The notes: generated by a model from the sequence alone, not told the origin. A DNA stretch of 64,000 nucleotides from Pediococcus claussenii ATCC BAA-344 (GCF_000237995.1 NC_016605.1:372001-436000), one strand, 5' to 3'; positions 36,314 through 45,465 are shown, numbered from the stretch's first letter. A program made the numbers and translations.

Positions 36314-36940
36314 TCACCAAACAACATTAATTTGTTGATTCTGATATTTGGGACTTTCAATCTCGTCCATCAGTGCTACCGCGTAATCAGCGTAACTTAT
36401 TTCACTTTTACCAGCTTTGTCTACCTGTAATTGGTCAGTTCCAACTTGATAATGATTAAGAAGTGGACCATCTGGAATGAAATTGGCCGATGGACTAACG
36501 TAGAGCCAGCTAATATCAGATGACTCTTTCAAGAATTCTAAGCTAGCCGCCATATTTGACGAGGTAGGGAAGGCTACAGGTGGAAATGTAGGAGTTTGAT
36601 ATAACTGCGTATGACGGTCTTCGTCAATATACAAACTTCCTGCACCGCCAACTACCACTAAACGAACTTGTGTCGTGGATACTATTTCAACCAGATGTCG
36701 AACAGATTTTTGGTGAAGGATTTCTTGTTGACGAGGGGCGTTAAAAGCATCAATAAGGACATCGAAAGTAGAAACATCATTAGTGGTTAAATCGAACAAA
36801 TCTTTTTGGATAAAGGGGATTTTGAGCTTTAGTCGATTTGGATGTCGGATAATAGCAGTGACTTGATGTCCTCGTTGCTGTGCCTCTCTAGCAATTAAAT
36901 ATCCGGCTTTTCCGGTTGCTCCAATAACAGCTATTTTCAT
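36314..36940 (-). CDS. NAD(P)H-binding SDR-like protein (YwnB type)
   Basis: A 208-residue Rossmann protein of the atypical SDR/NAD(P)-binding group. The dinucleotide loop IGATGKAGYLIAREA starts at residue 5, followed by the VTAIIRHPNRL strand and the VVGGAGSLYIDED stretch. Substrate unknown; flavin reductase-like members exist. ATG 36940 is chosen since GGAGGT lies 9 bases upstream; the ATG at 36949 directly abuts that ribosome site. It follows the ThiD-like kinase gene by 24 bases on the same strand. Confidence 0.87.
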   Translation of the reverse strand: MKIAVIGATGKAGYLIAREAQQRGHQVTAIIRHPNRLKLKIPFIQKDLFDLTTNDVSTFDVLIDAFNAPRQQEILHQKSVRHLVEIVSTTQVRLVVVGGAGSLYIDEDRHTQLYQTPTFPPVAFPTSSNMAASLEFLKESSDISWLYVSPSANFIPDGPLLNHYQVGTDQLQVDKAGKSEISYADYAVALMDEIESPKYQNQQINVVW

Positions 36941-36964
36941 AATATTCATACCTCCAATAAATTT

Positions 36965-37771
36965 TTAATCAAATGGAACTAAGTGATTAACTGGACCGAA
37001 TTTATGTCCTACTTCAATTTGATTTGCAATTGCTGCAGTCACAAATTTCTTTCCAACTCGAATTGCGTCTGAAATCGAACTACCTTTAGCAACTTCCGCA
37101 GTAATACATGCAGATAAAACATCACCAGTTCCATTGACACGGTTGGTATTGACAAAAGGTTCACTAAGCCAAAAACTACTACCATCCTCTAGTAAGATAA
37201 AGTCACGAACTTCACTTTGCGTGGGGTCTTGGTGACGACCTTTTAACATAACATTTTTGGAACCCATATTTTGAAGTGCATGAGCCGCTTTTATAGTATC
37301 GTTGTCATTTTTAATATCTACTCCAATTAATTTTACGGCTTCAAAGTAGTTAGGAGTAATTAATGTTGCTAGAGGTATTAGTTTTTGCTTAAGGGTCTCA
37401 AATGCCTCCTCTTCCAGTAACATTGCACCATGCTTGGTAATAATAACGGGGTCCAAAATTAATGGACCAAAATCATTTTTTTGAAGATTATCAACGACGG
37501 TTTCAATCATTGGAGTATCAGCTAACATGCCAGTTTTTGTGGCGCGTATTTTGAAATCATCAGAGATAGATTGAAATTCCTGTGTAACGAAATCCAAGGG
37601 AAATGGATGACTAGCTTGAATACCGTATGAATTACCGGCAACCGCCGCGGTTAAAATGGAAATACCATAAACGTTTCGGCGCTGAAAGGTGTTCATGTCG
37701 GCTTGCATACCAGCACTTCCGTCAGAGTCGGAGCCAGCAATTGTAAGTGCTTGAGGGAAATCATTTACCAT
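36965..37771 (-). CDS. Hydroxymethylpyrimidine/pyridoxal kinase (ThiD/PdxK family)
   Basis: A 268-residue ribokinase-fold kinase. AGSDSDGSAGMQADMNTF is the substrate and nucleotide start (ThiD normally has SDSGGGAG; the Asp at the second Gly is typical of the PdxK-like group), TKTGMLAD and ILDPVIITKHGAMLL follow, and VNGTGDVLSACI holds the catalytic Asp. It phosphorylates hydroxymethylpyrimidine, pyridoxal or both; no other thiamine gene is nearby. ATG 37771 has AAGGATG about 10 bases upstream. Confidence 0.85.
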   Translation of the reverse strand: MVNDFPQALTIAGSDSDGSAGMQADMNTFQRRNVYGISILTAAVAGNSYGIQASHPFPLDFVTQEFQSISDDFKIRATKTGMLADTPMIETVVDNLQKNDFGPLILDPVIITKHGAMLLEEEAFETLKQKLIPLATLITPNYFEAVKLIGVDIKNDNDTIKAAHALQNMGSKNVMLKGRHQDPTQSEVRDFILLEDGSSFWLSEPFVNTNRVNGTGDVLSACITAEVAKGSSISDAIRVGKKFVTAAIANQIEVGHKFGPVNHLVPFD

Positions 37772-37860
37772 AATAAACACATCCTTATTAGAATAATTAT
37801 TTCAAGAATAACACAGAAGTTAGAAATGGGACGGTATTTAACTTTTCAAAATTAAATACT

Positions 37861-37889
37861 TTGACACACATAGTAGTGTGTGATAAATT
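37861..37889 (+). promoter_or_regulatory. Promoter with internal inverted repeat before the padR/toastrack operon
   Basis: TTGACA (37861-37866), a 17-base spacer and TAAATT (37884-37889) form a sigma-A promoter. The spacer holds CACACATAGTAGTGTGTG, a near palindrome, a likely operator for the PadR protein encoded next. Confidence 0.65.
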
Positions 37890-37910
37890 TGTTTTGTTAG
37901 GGAGGTTATT

Positions 37911-38249
37911 ATGACCGAAAAGATAACTAAAGATTTAATAAGAGGTAATACTGACATGCTGGTTTTACACTTTTTGGAGCAAGAGGATAGCTATGGGTAT
38001 GCAATTGCTAAAAAAGTTAAAGAACGCAGTGAAAACGAATATACGATTAATGAAGCAACTTTATACACTGTTTTTAGACGTTTAGAAAAAAATGGTGAAA
38101 TCGTAAGTTACTGGGGAGATGAGACCCAGGGCTCCAGAAGAAAATACTACCAAATTACGGAAGACGGTAAATCAGATTTATACCAAAGTAAGAAAAATTG
38201 GGAATTTGCTAAAAAGATAATCGACCATCTATTGGAGGATGAAAAATGA
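37911..38249 (+). CDS. PadR family regulator, short type
   Basis: A 112-residue winged-helix regulator with DMLVLHFLEQEDSYGYAIAKKV, NEATLYTVFRRLEKNGEI and SRRKYYQITEDG, the PadR signature, and a short C-terminal helix for dimer formation. This short group controls membrane stress or efflux genes. GGGAGG precedes the ATG. Its stop overlaps the start of the HAAS/toastrack gene (ATGA), a known pairing of PadR with HAAS-domain proteins. Confidence 0.92.
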   Translation: MTEKITKDLIRGNTDMLVLHFLEQEDSYGYAIAKKVKERSENEYTINEATLYTVFRRLEKNGEIVSYWGDETQGSRRKYYQITEDGKSDLYQSKKNWEFAKKIIDHLLEDEK

Positions 38250-39550
38250 CAAAAATTGAAACTGAAATTCGTACAAGGTTGGATCAATTATTTATAAAAG
38301 CTAAGCCATCAACCCAGTTAACAGAACTAAAAGAGGAACTGATTGCAGATTTAGTTGAATTTACTAGAGATAATGTCAATGAAGGTATGAATGAGGATGA
38401 AGCAATTGATGCGGCCTTTAAACAAATGGGATCAGTAGATGAACTAATTCATGAGATTAACGAGGAAGAAGATAATAAAGATGAATCAGGGGATTCCCAA
38501 GCTGAAACAAGCAGTAGATTCAAACTTGGTGAGCTTGAAGTTAATGATTCACAGGTTAAGCTTGGAAACCATATAATAATTGATGATGATCGTGTTGATA
38601 TGGGAAAATTTTTACAAGTTAACGGCGATCATGTTAATTTATTTAACGGATTTATTGACGTTGATAGTGATCATGTCCACATTGCAGGTATTGATGCGGT
38701 TGACAGTTTTTCTGGAAATCTTGATTTGGTAAATACTGTGGAATTTAATCTAAAAAATATTTCGGATTTAGACATTGCATACCGTTCAGCGAGCATAATT
38801 GTTACAAATGGTGATTCTGATAAGCTAGTTGTTAAAGAATATATGAGCCGTTTTAATGATCAGTACAAATTAAAGTCGGCGCAATATGATAATCGTCTTG
38901 AAATTCGCGAGGGAATTCGACCGAGATTGCATTGGATTAAGGTACGAATAGAGGTTCAACTACCAAAGGACTATGATGGGAGCCTTAATCTTGAATCCCG
39001 TGATGGAAAATTGGTAGCTAAGAACTTGCATAATGAAAAGATGAAGTTAAATTTGAATGATTATAGTGGAAGTATGCAATTGGATTCCGTGGCTTCTAAC
39101 GCACTTACGGTGTATGTTCATTCAGGCAGTTTAACAGGTGATACAATTTTTGCCAATACTATTAAAATGAATGCGCATAGTGGCTCAATGCGGTTAAATT
39201 ATATAAGTGGAAAAGTAGCAATCATGGCCCAAAGCGGTTCAGTTAAGATAGATCACTTTGCTGGTACAGGTGCATTTGATGTTAATAGCGGATCACTACG
39301 GTTAGTTGCGGATCAGTTAATTGGGAGCAATCTTATTAATGCTAAAAGTGGTAGCGTGCACGTCGAGTTGGCAAAAGGTGTTAATGCTAAATACCAATTA
39401 ATTGCTAACAGTTCAACTGCTAAGATAACTGGTGCTGCCCATATTGAGAATCAAACCAATTCTTATTTGGAAGGAACAGTAGGAACGGATCCAACTGCAG
39501 AGTTGAAGATTAAGGCACATTCTGGTCGAATTAATGTTAATGTTCAGTAA
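38246..39550 (+). CDS. HAAS and toastrack (DUF4097) domain protein without membrane segment
   Basis: A 434-residue protein. Residues ~1-75 form a HAAS-like helical domain (LTELKEELIADLVEFTRDN, DEAIDAAFKQMGSVDELIHEI). After an acidic linker, ~90-150 has three repeats built on ND-SQVKLGNHI-like, DDRVDMG and GDHVNLFNGF motifs, and ~160-434 is a right-handed beta solenoid of DUF4097 type with repeated HSGSLT-like, HSGSMRL and QSGSVKI turns. No hydrophobic segment is seen, though such proteins often have one. Partner of the PadR regulator just upstream; inferred sensor or effector of envelope stress. Confidence 0.85.
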   Translation: MTKIETEIRTRLDQLFIKAKPSTQLTELKEELIADLVEFTRDNVNEGMNEDEAIDAAFKQMGSVDELIHEINEEEDNKDESGDSQAETSSRFKLGELEVNDSQVKLGNHIIIDDDRVDMGKFLQVNGDHVNLFNGFIDVDSDHVHIAGIDAVDSFSGNLDLVNTVEFNLKNISDLDIAYRSASIIVTNGDSDKLVVKEYMSRFNDQYKLKSAQYDNRLEIREGIRPRLHWIKVRIEVQLPKDYDGSLNLESRDGKLVAKNLHNEKMKLNLNDYSGSMQLDSVASNALTVYVHSGSLTGDTIFANTIKMNAHSGSMRLNYISGKVAIMAQSGSVKIDHFAGTGAFDVNSGSLRLVADQLIGSNLINAKSGSVHVELAKGVNAKYQLIANSSTAKITGAAHIENQTNSYLEGTVGTDPTAELKIKAHSGRINVNVQ

Positions 39551-39622
39551 GCGAAAAAATTGTTAAAATACTCTTTCTTTTTTATAATGTGTTTGTTATA
39601 ACTAATTAACGGAGGGGATAAT

Positions 39623-39946
39623 ATGGCAAAAGAAGTATTGGTAACAACAACTGAAAATATTCCAGGCAAGAATTATGAAATTATAGGTGAAGTTTTTGGC
39701 TTAACCACACAGTCAAAAAATGTTGTCAGAAATATTGGTGCAGGGCTTAAAAATATTGTTGGTGGGGAAGTTAAGGCCTATTCTGAACTACTGAGTGAGG
39801 CCCGCGATATTGCTATTTCACGTTTGAAAGATAATGCGGCAGCAATGGATGCTGATGCTGTCGTGATGATGCGTTTTGATTCTGATTCAATTAGCCAAGA
39901 TATGGAAACCGTTGCAGCTTATGGCACAGCTGTCAAATTTATATAA
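39623..39946 (+). CDS. YbjQ family (UPF0145) protein
   Basis: A 107-residue protein of the YbjQ family, which makes a pentameric barrel. Visible patterns: [22 protein letters not shown] at the start, the [22 protein letters not shown] helix, and [14 protein letters not shown]. It is sometimes called a heavy-metal-binding protein without firm proof. GGAGGGG precedes the ATG. It follows the toastrack gene by 73 bases and may share its transcript; a terminator follows. Confidence 0.92.
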   Translation: MAKEVLVTTTENIPGKNYEIIGEVFGLTTQSKNVVRNIGAGLKNIVGGEVKAYSELLSEARDIAISRLKDNAAAMDADAVVMMRFDSDSISQDMETVAAYGTAVKFI

Positions 39947-39954
39947 AAATTTAA

Positions 39955-40024
39955 GAAAAAACAGCTAAAACAAATTATATTAATGTATTTTGTACATTGA
40001 TTTTAATTCGTTTTAGCTGTTTTT
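39955..40024. terminator. Terminator between ybjQ and the DUF1453 gene
   Basis: AAAAACAGCTAAAAC (39957-39971) pairs with GTTTTAGCTGTTTTT (40010-40024) around a 38-base, AT-rich loop that may hold a second small stem. The stem would serve both converging genes. Confidence 0.75.
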
Positions 40025-40026
40025 AA

Positions 40027-40545
40027 TTATCTATGTCTCTGTCTTGTTTCTCTTTTGTCGTATGCGGTTGTTGCAGGCATGGCCTCTGGGAACAAGTGGG
40101 TTGCTTTTTGCCAAACGAAACCACGTTGAGCCCATAGAGAAATTCCAATGTAAATGAGCAAGGTAACATTACTCCCCTTCCAAATTCGATCTAGGATAAG
40201 GTGGAATACAATGCCAACGATCCAAAGAGTGACGGTTAGCCAATTTCCTTGTCGCATGACTAGTCCGCGATTATCAACCCATAGATGATAAGATAATACT
40301 CGTAAAAATCCAAAAAGGATGGCACCAATAACCATTCCTACAAGGAAGATCCAAAAATTAGTTGGAAGGTTTAAAAATTTAGATTGAATTGCCATGAGGG
40401 TTTCATAGGCGCCAATCCCTATTAAGATAATATAAGTCCGCATACGAAACTTAATAACTTTTATTTGAAGTTGTCGCCTTATGATTATAATCAGAATGAA
40501 TAAAGTTACTAAAAGATTTGTATAATCGATATTTTGCCAGTTCAT
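40027..40545 (-). CDS. DUF1453/CcdC-like membrane protein
   Basis: A 172-residue protein with about five membrane segments (residues ~9-25, 41-58, 66-88, 103-122, 126-140). The first segment is followed by RRQLQIKVIKFRMRTY and the fourth block has GLVMRQGNWLTVTLWIVG, which recall the DUF1453 (CcdC) group; the link is by pattern only. The C-terminus is basic. No ribosome site of note beyond GAGGATAAACC is seen upstream. Function unknown. Confidence 0.6.
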   Translation of the reverse strand: MNWQNIDYTNLLVTLFILIIIIRRQLQIKVIKFRMRTYIILIGIGAYETLMAIQSKFLNLPTNFWIFLVGMVIGAILFGFLRVLSYHLWVDNRGLVMRQGNWLTVTLWIVGIVFHLILDRIWKGSNVTLLIYIGISLWAQRGFVWQKATHLFPEAMPATTAYDKRETRQRHR

Positions 40546-40736
40546 AGGTTTATCCTCACATAAGTAGAATTTTAAATTACAAACTAAAGTTTAATGCAAT
40601 AAATTTTAGAATAATAGTGAGGAATATAACTAAATTTACGAAAAATACGAAAGGATGGTATAGAGCGTATTTAAAAACGTCCATTAATTTTAGCCATAAG
40701 GTGCTCTTTTTTGTCGCCCGTACATGGTTCACAATT

Positions 40737-41900
40737 TTAATTGCGCTGAAGACTTTGTTCCTGATTAGAAAAGGCTTCAATGGCAACTATGATACTTAAA
40801 CCAACGGCCAATAGATAAAGAGCAAAAGATATTGGGAGAAAAATGGATGTAATAATTATGATTAAACCAAGTAGCTTAAAAAGGTTCTCTATGGCATTCC
40901 ATCTAAAATGAGAATTTTTATTTAATGAAATTGGTAAAAATATCATAGATAGCACCATCGTAATGGTTGATATGGCTAATGCTGTTTGAATAAGATGTGA
41001 AGGTTCAAACAGGATTAAGTGAATAAAAAGAATCTCAAGAATTGAGTTTAGGGTTATTACCACAAAAGATTGGCGATATAGATACATCCATCCGTAACCC
41101 TTTTTTATAAGTATATGATCAAAATTAATATAAAATAGTAGATATATAAGAAGGGTTATGAATGCTGAGGTAAAGAACAAAGACAACATACTAACGGTTT
41201 TATGGACATCTGACATAGAATCAATCAATTCGGCTAATGATTCTCCCATGACAATTATCATCAACTGTGAATACCTTTCAGATAAAGCAGGTGATATTTC
41301 AAATTCAATTCCGCGCTTTTGAAATTCAAGTTGAGCGGCCTTACGTGCAAAATATCCCGCTGAATAATTTGAAATTATTGAAATAATTATTAAGGCAAAT
41401 TGAATTTTGCTATTTGGAATTATTGCTGCAACAAGTTGAATCACTAAAGAAATCCAATACTGACGATTATGGTCATGAGCGTACTGATGGTGATCAGGAT
41501 CAAAATGCCCTGAGCCCCACCAAAGATAGGTAATCATTAGTTGATTTAATGCAAATGCAAGAATGAATGAAGTATAATGGCCATGGAAAAATTCAGGAAT
41601 ATAAAGTGCAGAAAAAGAAATAGCTGCCATCTGTAAAACCGATAAAGTGGTAGTTCTGAGGCTAGTGTCGCCATGGCTATCAAAATAAAAGTTAAAATCG
41701 CTCCAAGTCCAGTAAATTAAGAGAAAAAGGATTAAAAATTTACCATAATTTTCAAAATTATGACCCTCCATTAATCCAACAGTTAGTTGGTGGAAAATAA
41801 CAACATAAATTAAGTCGGAGAAGACTTCTAGCCATGAAATTTTTCGCTTATATCTACTAGCAGAAATAACTTGAGGTGACTGCCACCATTGACGTAACAT
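40737..41900 (-). CDS. Low temperature requirement A (LtrA) family membrane protein
   Basis: A 387-residue protein with about ten membrane segments. The family start VSWLEVFSDLIYVVIFHQL and the motif IVMGESLAEL in the middle are visible. LtrA was found in Listeria as needed for growth at low temperature; mechanism unknown. AAGGAGGAG precedes the ATG. It is a distant, intact paralogue of the frameshifted gene at 24771-25900. It stands alone. Confidence 0.88.
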   Translation of the reverse strand: MLRQWWQSPQVISASRYKRKISWLEVFSDLIYVVIFHQLTVGLMEGHNFENYGKFLILFLLIYWTWSDFNFYFDSHGDTSLRTTTLSVLQMAAISFSALYIPEFFHGHYTSFILAFALNQLMITYLWWGSGHFDPDHHQYAHDHNRQYWISLVIQLVAAIIPNSKIQFALIIISIISNYSAGYFARKAAQLEFQKRGIEFEISPALSERYSQLMIIVMGESLAELIDSMSDVHKTVSMLSLFFTSAFITLLIYLLFYINFDHILIKKGYGWMYLYRQSFVVITLNSILEILFIHLILFEPSHLIQTALAISTITMVLSMIFLPISLNKNSHFRWNAIENLFKLLGLIIIITSIFLPISFALYLLAVGLSIIVAIEAFSNQEQSLQRN

Positions 41901-41985
41901 GTTTTTACTCCTCCTTGAATTACTATACCAAGTTATTTTAGCATAAAGGAAATGGCAAAGTTAAAAATAGGGTGGTTCGTTGAGT

Positions 41986-42040
41986 TCTAAAAAGCTTCAC
42001 AATTGTTAGAGAGTTTCTAACAGTTGTGAAGCTTTTTAGA
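41986..42040. terminator. Very long bidirectional terminator
   Basis: A 25-base stem with one mismatch (41986-42010 with 42016-42040). Minus-strand use would serve no upstream gene but ltrA is oriented away, so on the minus strand it may block read-through into the nitroreductase gene's surroundings; its exact client is not clear. Confidence 0.8.
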
Positions 42041-42075
42041 TCCCATTTAATGGTTCAGAGATGAAGTTTATATTC

Positions 42076-42681
42076 TTATTTAATAACTCTGAATCGATCT
42101 TCATCAGTCATGAAGTCTTTTCCATCTGCTGGAGCTTCAATTGATCCAAATGGCATTTGTGATTTTAGAGTCCAATTTGCTGGTACATCGAAGTGGTCTT
42201 GGACAAATTTATCGACGATTGGATTGTAATGTTGTAATGAAGCGCCAACTCCTGCAGAAGCAAGTGCTGTCCAAACATTTGCATTAGCAATACCTAATGC
42301 ATGTTCACCGAACATATCAATATTGTCACTAAAAATTGGGAAATCATTTTTAAGTTTGTCGATTATTTTTTCATCTGTAAAGAATAGAACTGTGCCTACA
42401 CCAGATTTAAAAGATCCTTCTACTTTATTTTTTGTATTTTCAAAAGCTGTTTCATTTGGAACTTCGCCGTGTAAGATATCGAGAGTTCCTTCCCAAAACT
42501 CATCATGTGCCTTATCAAAAAGAATGATTGCACGAACAGACTGACTGTTAAAAGCAGAAGGTGATTGACGAATAGCTTCTTCAATGATGTCAACAAGTTC
42601 ATCTTGCGTTAGTGAAACGTTTTTTCCTAAGTTATAAATTGATCTACGATTTGTAATCTCATTAATGTAGTTATTATTCAT
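42076..42681 (-). CDS. Nitroreductase family protein (YdgI/HBN-like)
   Basis: A 201-residue FMN-dependent oxidoreductase. RRSIYNLGKNV at the start binds FMN phosphate, PSAFNSQSVRAIIL is the family's second block and ASLQHYNPIVD and MPFGSIEAPADGKDF lie near the end. This is the one-domain group that includes the oxidoreductases of streptococci and lactobacilli said to reduce nitro compounds or protect from oxidants. AGGAGAAC precedes the ATG. It stands alone, divergent from the umuC-like gene. Confidence 0.9.
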   Translation of the reverse strand: MNNNYINEITNRRSIYNLGKNVSLTQDELVDIIEEAIRQSPSAFNSQSVRAIILFDKAHDEFWEGTLDILHGEVPNETAFENTKNKVEGSFKSGVGTVLFFTDEKIIDKLKNDFPIFSDNIDMFGEHALGIANANVWTALASAGVGASLQHYNPIVDKFVQDHFDVPANWTLKSQMPFGSIEAPADGKDFMTDEDRFRVIK

Positions 42682-42768
42682 TTTAAATGTTCTCCTATGA
42701 ATGCTTATTTTTTGTAAGTAAAGTAAGTTTACACAAGTTTTGAAAAATTAGCAACTTTCAATTTTGCC

Positions 42769-42797
42769 TTGCATTTAAGAACATACGTTCGTATAAT
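42769..42797 (+). promoter_or_regulatory. LexA-controlled promoter
   Basis: TTGCAT (42769-42774), a 17-base spacer and TATAAT (42792-42797) form a strong promoter. AGAACATACGTTCG (42778-42791) lies between them and matches the Firmicute LexA box CGAAC-N4-GTTCG in all but the first base. LexA bound here would block RNA polymerase. Confidence 0.88.
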
Positions 42798-42818
42798 GTG
42801 AAGCAAGAGGTGAGTTAT

Positions 42819-44123
42819 ATGCTTGAATATAATTATTCGAATGAACCGCATGGATTGGTTTTTATGATTGATTCGAAGTCCTTTTATGCCAGTGTGGAAA
42901 GTGTGGACCGTGGATTGAATCCATTAAAATCGGTTTTAGTAGTTATGTCATTGGCAGATAATACAAATGGTGGGCTGGTGTTGGCGGCATCACCTGAAGC
43001 AAAAAAGCAATACGGAGTTAGCAATGTTATGCGAACTAGAGATGTGCCTCGCACAGATAAGATCATAGTTGCTGAGCCTAGAATGAATTATTACATAGAA
43101 AAAAATGTTGCAATTAATAATATTTTTAAAGAATACAGCGCAGAAGAAGACGTTCATCCTTACTCAATTGATGAATCATTGCTTGATATGGAAAAATCAT
43201 GGCGTTTATTTGGTAATACTCCAATTGAGGTGGCACAACGTATTCAAAAGGAGGTACGGGATCAACTAGGCATTTATTTGACAGTTGGGATTGGTGATAA
43301 CCCCGCAATGGCTAAACTAGCCTTGGATCTTGGTGCTAAGAAGAGTCCACAACTACTGTCACGTTGGCATTATGAAGATATTCCACAGAAGCTCTGGCCA
43401 ATTACAGACCTTTCATCTGTCTGGAGTATTGGAAAACGAACTGAGAAACACCTTAAACGAATGGGAATTAATTCGATGTATGACTTAGCTCATACTAATC
43501 CGTATGCGATTCGTGAGGAGTTGGGTGTAATTGGTTCACAGCTTTTTGCATTAAGCTGGGGAATAGATCGATCAGTTATTCGTCAACACTTCACGCCTAG
43601 ATCTAAGAGCTATGGCAATTCGCAAGTGTTGCCTCGAGATTATAGAACCGACGCTGAACTAAGAGTAGTTATTAGAGAACTTACCGAACAAGTGGCAGCA
43701 CGTATTCGGAAACATAAACAGTTAACCAAATGTATTTCACTTTCGGTTGGTTTTTCATATCATGAGCATGATTTGGGACATCATGGATTCTCTAAACAAA
43801 TGAAGATTGATGCAACTAATCAAACTACGAGACTAGTTTTGTATACTGAACAATTATTTGAAAATAATTGGAACGGAGAAGAAGTGAGAAATATTGCGGT
43901 CTATTGTACTCATTTACAAGATGATAATGCGGAACAATTGGATTTATTTCAGCAAATGGAAATTAGTATTAAACAGCGCAAGCTGGATGCAACGATGGAT
44001 CAATTGCGAAAGCGCTTTGGTATAAAAAAGCTAGTTAAACTTTCGAGTCTAACGGAAGGAGGAACTGCGATACAGCGTGCTGGGTTAGTTGGGGGGCATC
44101 GTGGAGGAAATGCTTATGAATAA
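42819..44123 (+). CDS. Y-family DNA polymerase, UmuC/UvrX-like
   Basis: A 434-residue translesion polymerase. MIDSKSFYASVE carries the first catalytic Asp and YSIDESLLDM the second pair; the SWGIDRSVIRQ and NSQVLPRDYR blocks and little-finger domain are those of the YqjW/UvrX group. It copies damaged DNA at the cost of errors. ATG 42819 follows AGAGGTGAG; the GTG at 42798 lies upstream of it. Its promoter carries a LexA box, so it is part of the SOS response. The yolD-like gene overlaps its end by eight bases. Confidence 0.93.
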   Translation: MLEYNYSNEPHGLVFMIDSKSFYASVESVDRGLNPLKSVLVVMSLADNTNGGLVLAASPEAKKQYGVSNVMRTRDVPRTDKIIVAEPRMNYYIEKNVAINNIFKEYSAEEDVHPYSIDESLLDMEKSWRLFGNTPIEVAQRIQKEVRDQLGIYLTVGIGDNPAMAKLALDLGAKKSPQLLSRWHYEDIPQKLWPITDLSSVWSIGKRTEKHLKRMGINSMYDLAHTNPYAIREELGVIGSQLFALSWGIDRSVIRQHFTPRSKSYGNSQVLPRDYRTDAELRVVIRELTEQVAARIRKHKQLTKCISLSVGFSYHEHDLGHHGFSKQMKIDATNQTTRLVLYTEQLFENNWNGEEVRNIAVYCTHLQDDNAEQLDLFQQMEISIKQRKLDATMDQLRKRFGIKKLVKLSSLTEGGTAIQRAGLVGGHRGGNAYE

Positions 44124-44502
44124 TCAGGACTATCAGTTTGATCCGAAAATTGTAGAACGTTTTCTAACTGACTACCAAGATCGTGGCATGGTCAAATGGC
44201 AAGGATTTTACCTAAGTGACCATACTCAGCGGATTGAACGAGATGCCAAAGTTGAGAGAAAAAGAGCTGAACGCATAAAAAAACCACCAATGGAGAGGGG
44301 CGAAGTTCTTGAATTTATTCAAGAAGCCTTTCAAAAGGGACTACGGGTAGCAATTCAAATGAATTGGTCTGATCGTAATCAACATATTCCAGATTTAATT
44401 GTGGGATTAATTGAAGGACAATATCAAGGTAGAATCGTTGTTAATGGAAAGTTAATTATGATCGAGGATATTTATTTTATCAAAAACGGAAGCGAAGTAT
44501 AA
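44116..44502 (+). CDS. YolD-like protein
   Basis: A 128-residue YolD-family protein that usually accompanies UvrX/YqjW polymerases and may act as their UmuD-like partner. Visible family blocks: DRGMVKWQGFYLSDHTQ near residue 22 and VIQ-like/IEGQYQGRIVVNGKLIMIEDIYFI at the end. ATG 44116 is chosen because GGAGG lies 8 bases upstream; TTG 44089 would add nine residues. It overlaps the polymerase gene and is under the same LexA box. Confidence 0.9.
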   Translation: MNNQDYQFDPKIVERFLTDYQDRGMVKWQGFYLSDHTQRIERDAKVERKRAERIKKPPMERGEVLEFIQEAFQKGLRVAIQMNWSDRNQHIPDLIVGLIEGQYQGRIVVNGKLIMIEDIYFIKNGSEV

Positions 44503-44535
44503 TTATGGTATGAAGTATTATTGGGGGAGATAGTC

Positions 44536-45339
44536 ATGAAACGAGTAGGAATGATTTTGTTATTGGTTATTGTGCTAATCGTGGCTTTTTTAGGATTTAA
44601 AAAATATAATACTACTGACTCAATTCTAAAAAAAGTACAAAGTGACGCCGGGAATAACGACACTGTAACTATTTTTGTTGGAGGGTACGGATCTTCACCT
44701 AATGCATTTAATGATATGGTAAATGCGTTTCATAACAACGGTTTAACAACGGAAAAAATTAGGGTGAATATCACAAATAATGGAAAGATTGATGTTGATA
44801 CTAAACAAAAACAGTTAAAGAATGAAACAATTCAAGTGGCATTTAAACGAAATAAAGATCCTCTATATCAGGAAAAATTATTTCCAAAAGTGATGAAAAA
44901 ATTACATCTAGAATACAATGTTAATAAAGTTAACTTAGTGGGGCACTCAATGGGTGGATTAATTGAACTTGCATACCTAACTGGGAATCATAGAAATGAG
45001 TATCCTAAAGTAATAAAATTTGCGACAATTGCTACGCCATACAAACGATTTTTCAAAACGAACAATAATATCAGTCGTTCAGTGGATCAGATTGAATCTA
45101 ATCTTAAAAATGTACCGTCCAATTTACAAGTTTTGAATATGGGCGGGCATATTAATGGCAAGGATAGTGATGGAGTGGTACCAGTTGCCGGTATTAAAGA
45201 ATTTGGTCCAATGATCAAACCGCATGTTGCGAGTTATAAAGAACGGATATTTGAAGGAACAGAGGGTCAAGTACAACATTCAAATTTAAGGCATAATTCT
45301 AAGGTGATTGATACACTTGCTGAATTTTTATGGAAATAA
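44536..45339 (+). CDS. DUF915 alpha/beta hydrolase with N-terminal membrane segment
   Basis: A 267-residue protein with a hydrophobic N-terminal segment (residues ~4-22) without lipobox or clear cleavage site, so anchored or secreted. VFVGGYGSSPNAF, the nucleophile elbow VGHSMGGLIELAYL and a C-terminal His in HSNLRHNSKV mark the DUF915 lipase-like family. The substrate may be a cell-surface ester. GGGGGAG precedes the ATG. It is 33 bases from yolD, but has its own ribosome site and may be separate. Confidence 0.9.
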   Translation: MKRVGMILLLVIVLIVAFLGFKKYNTTDSILKKVQSDAGNNDTVTIFVGGYGSSPNAFNDMVNAFHNNGLTTEKIRVNITNNGKIDVDTKQKQLKNETIQVAFKRNKDPLYQEKLFPKVMKKLHLEYNVNKVNLVGHSMGGLIELAYLTGNHRNEYPKVIKFATIATPYKRFFKTNNNISRSVDQIESNLKNVPSNLQVLNMGGHINGKDSDGVVPVAGIKEFGPMIKPHVASYKERIFEGTEGQVQHSNLRHNSKVIDTLAEFLWK

Positions 45340-45366
45340 ATTGAATGGTTTAAAATTGATATAAAT

Positions 45367-45443
45367 CAAAAACACAAGCTAGGTGATTGTCCCTGCAATA
45401 AAATCTACTGTAGGATAGTCACTAACTTGTGTTTTTGTTTTTT
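45367..45443. terminator. Terminator after the DUF915 gene
   Basis: CAAAAACACAAGC (45367-45379) pairs with ACTTGTGTTTTTG (45425-45437), followed by T run; a nested GGTGATT/AGTCACT pair extends it. It also suits the converging PEBP gene. Confidence 0.8.
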
Positions 45444-45465
45444 AATGGATATGTTTCAAATATAA

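Noticed and set aside
40577-40786. A 69-codon minus-strand frame with a hydrophobic segment downstream of ltrA
   Set aside because: It starts with TTG, overlaps the end of ltrA in another frame and has no ribosome site. A shorter gene from an internal GTG is possible but nothing supports it.
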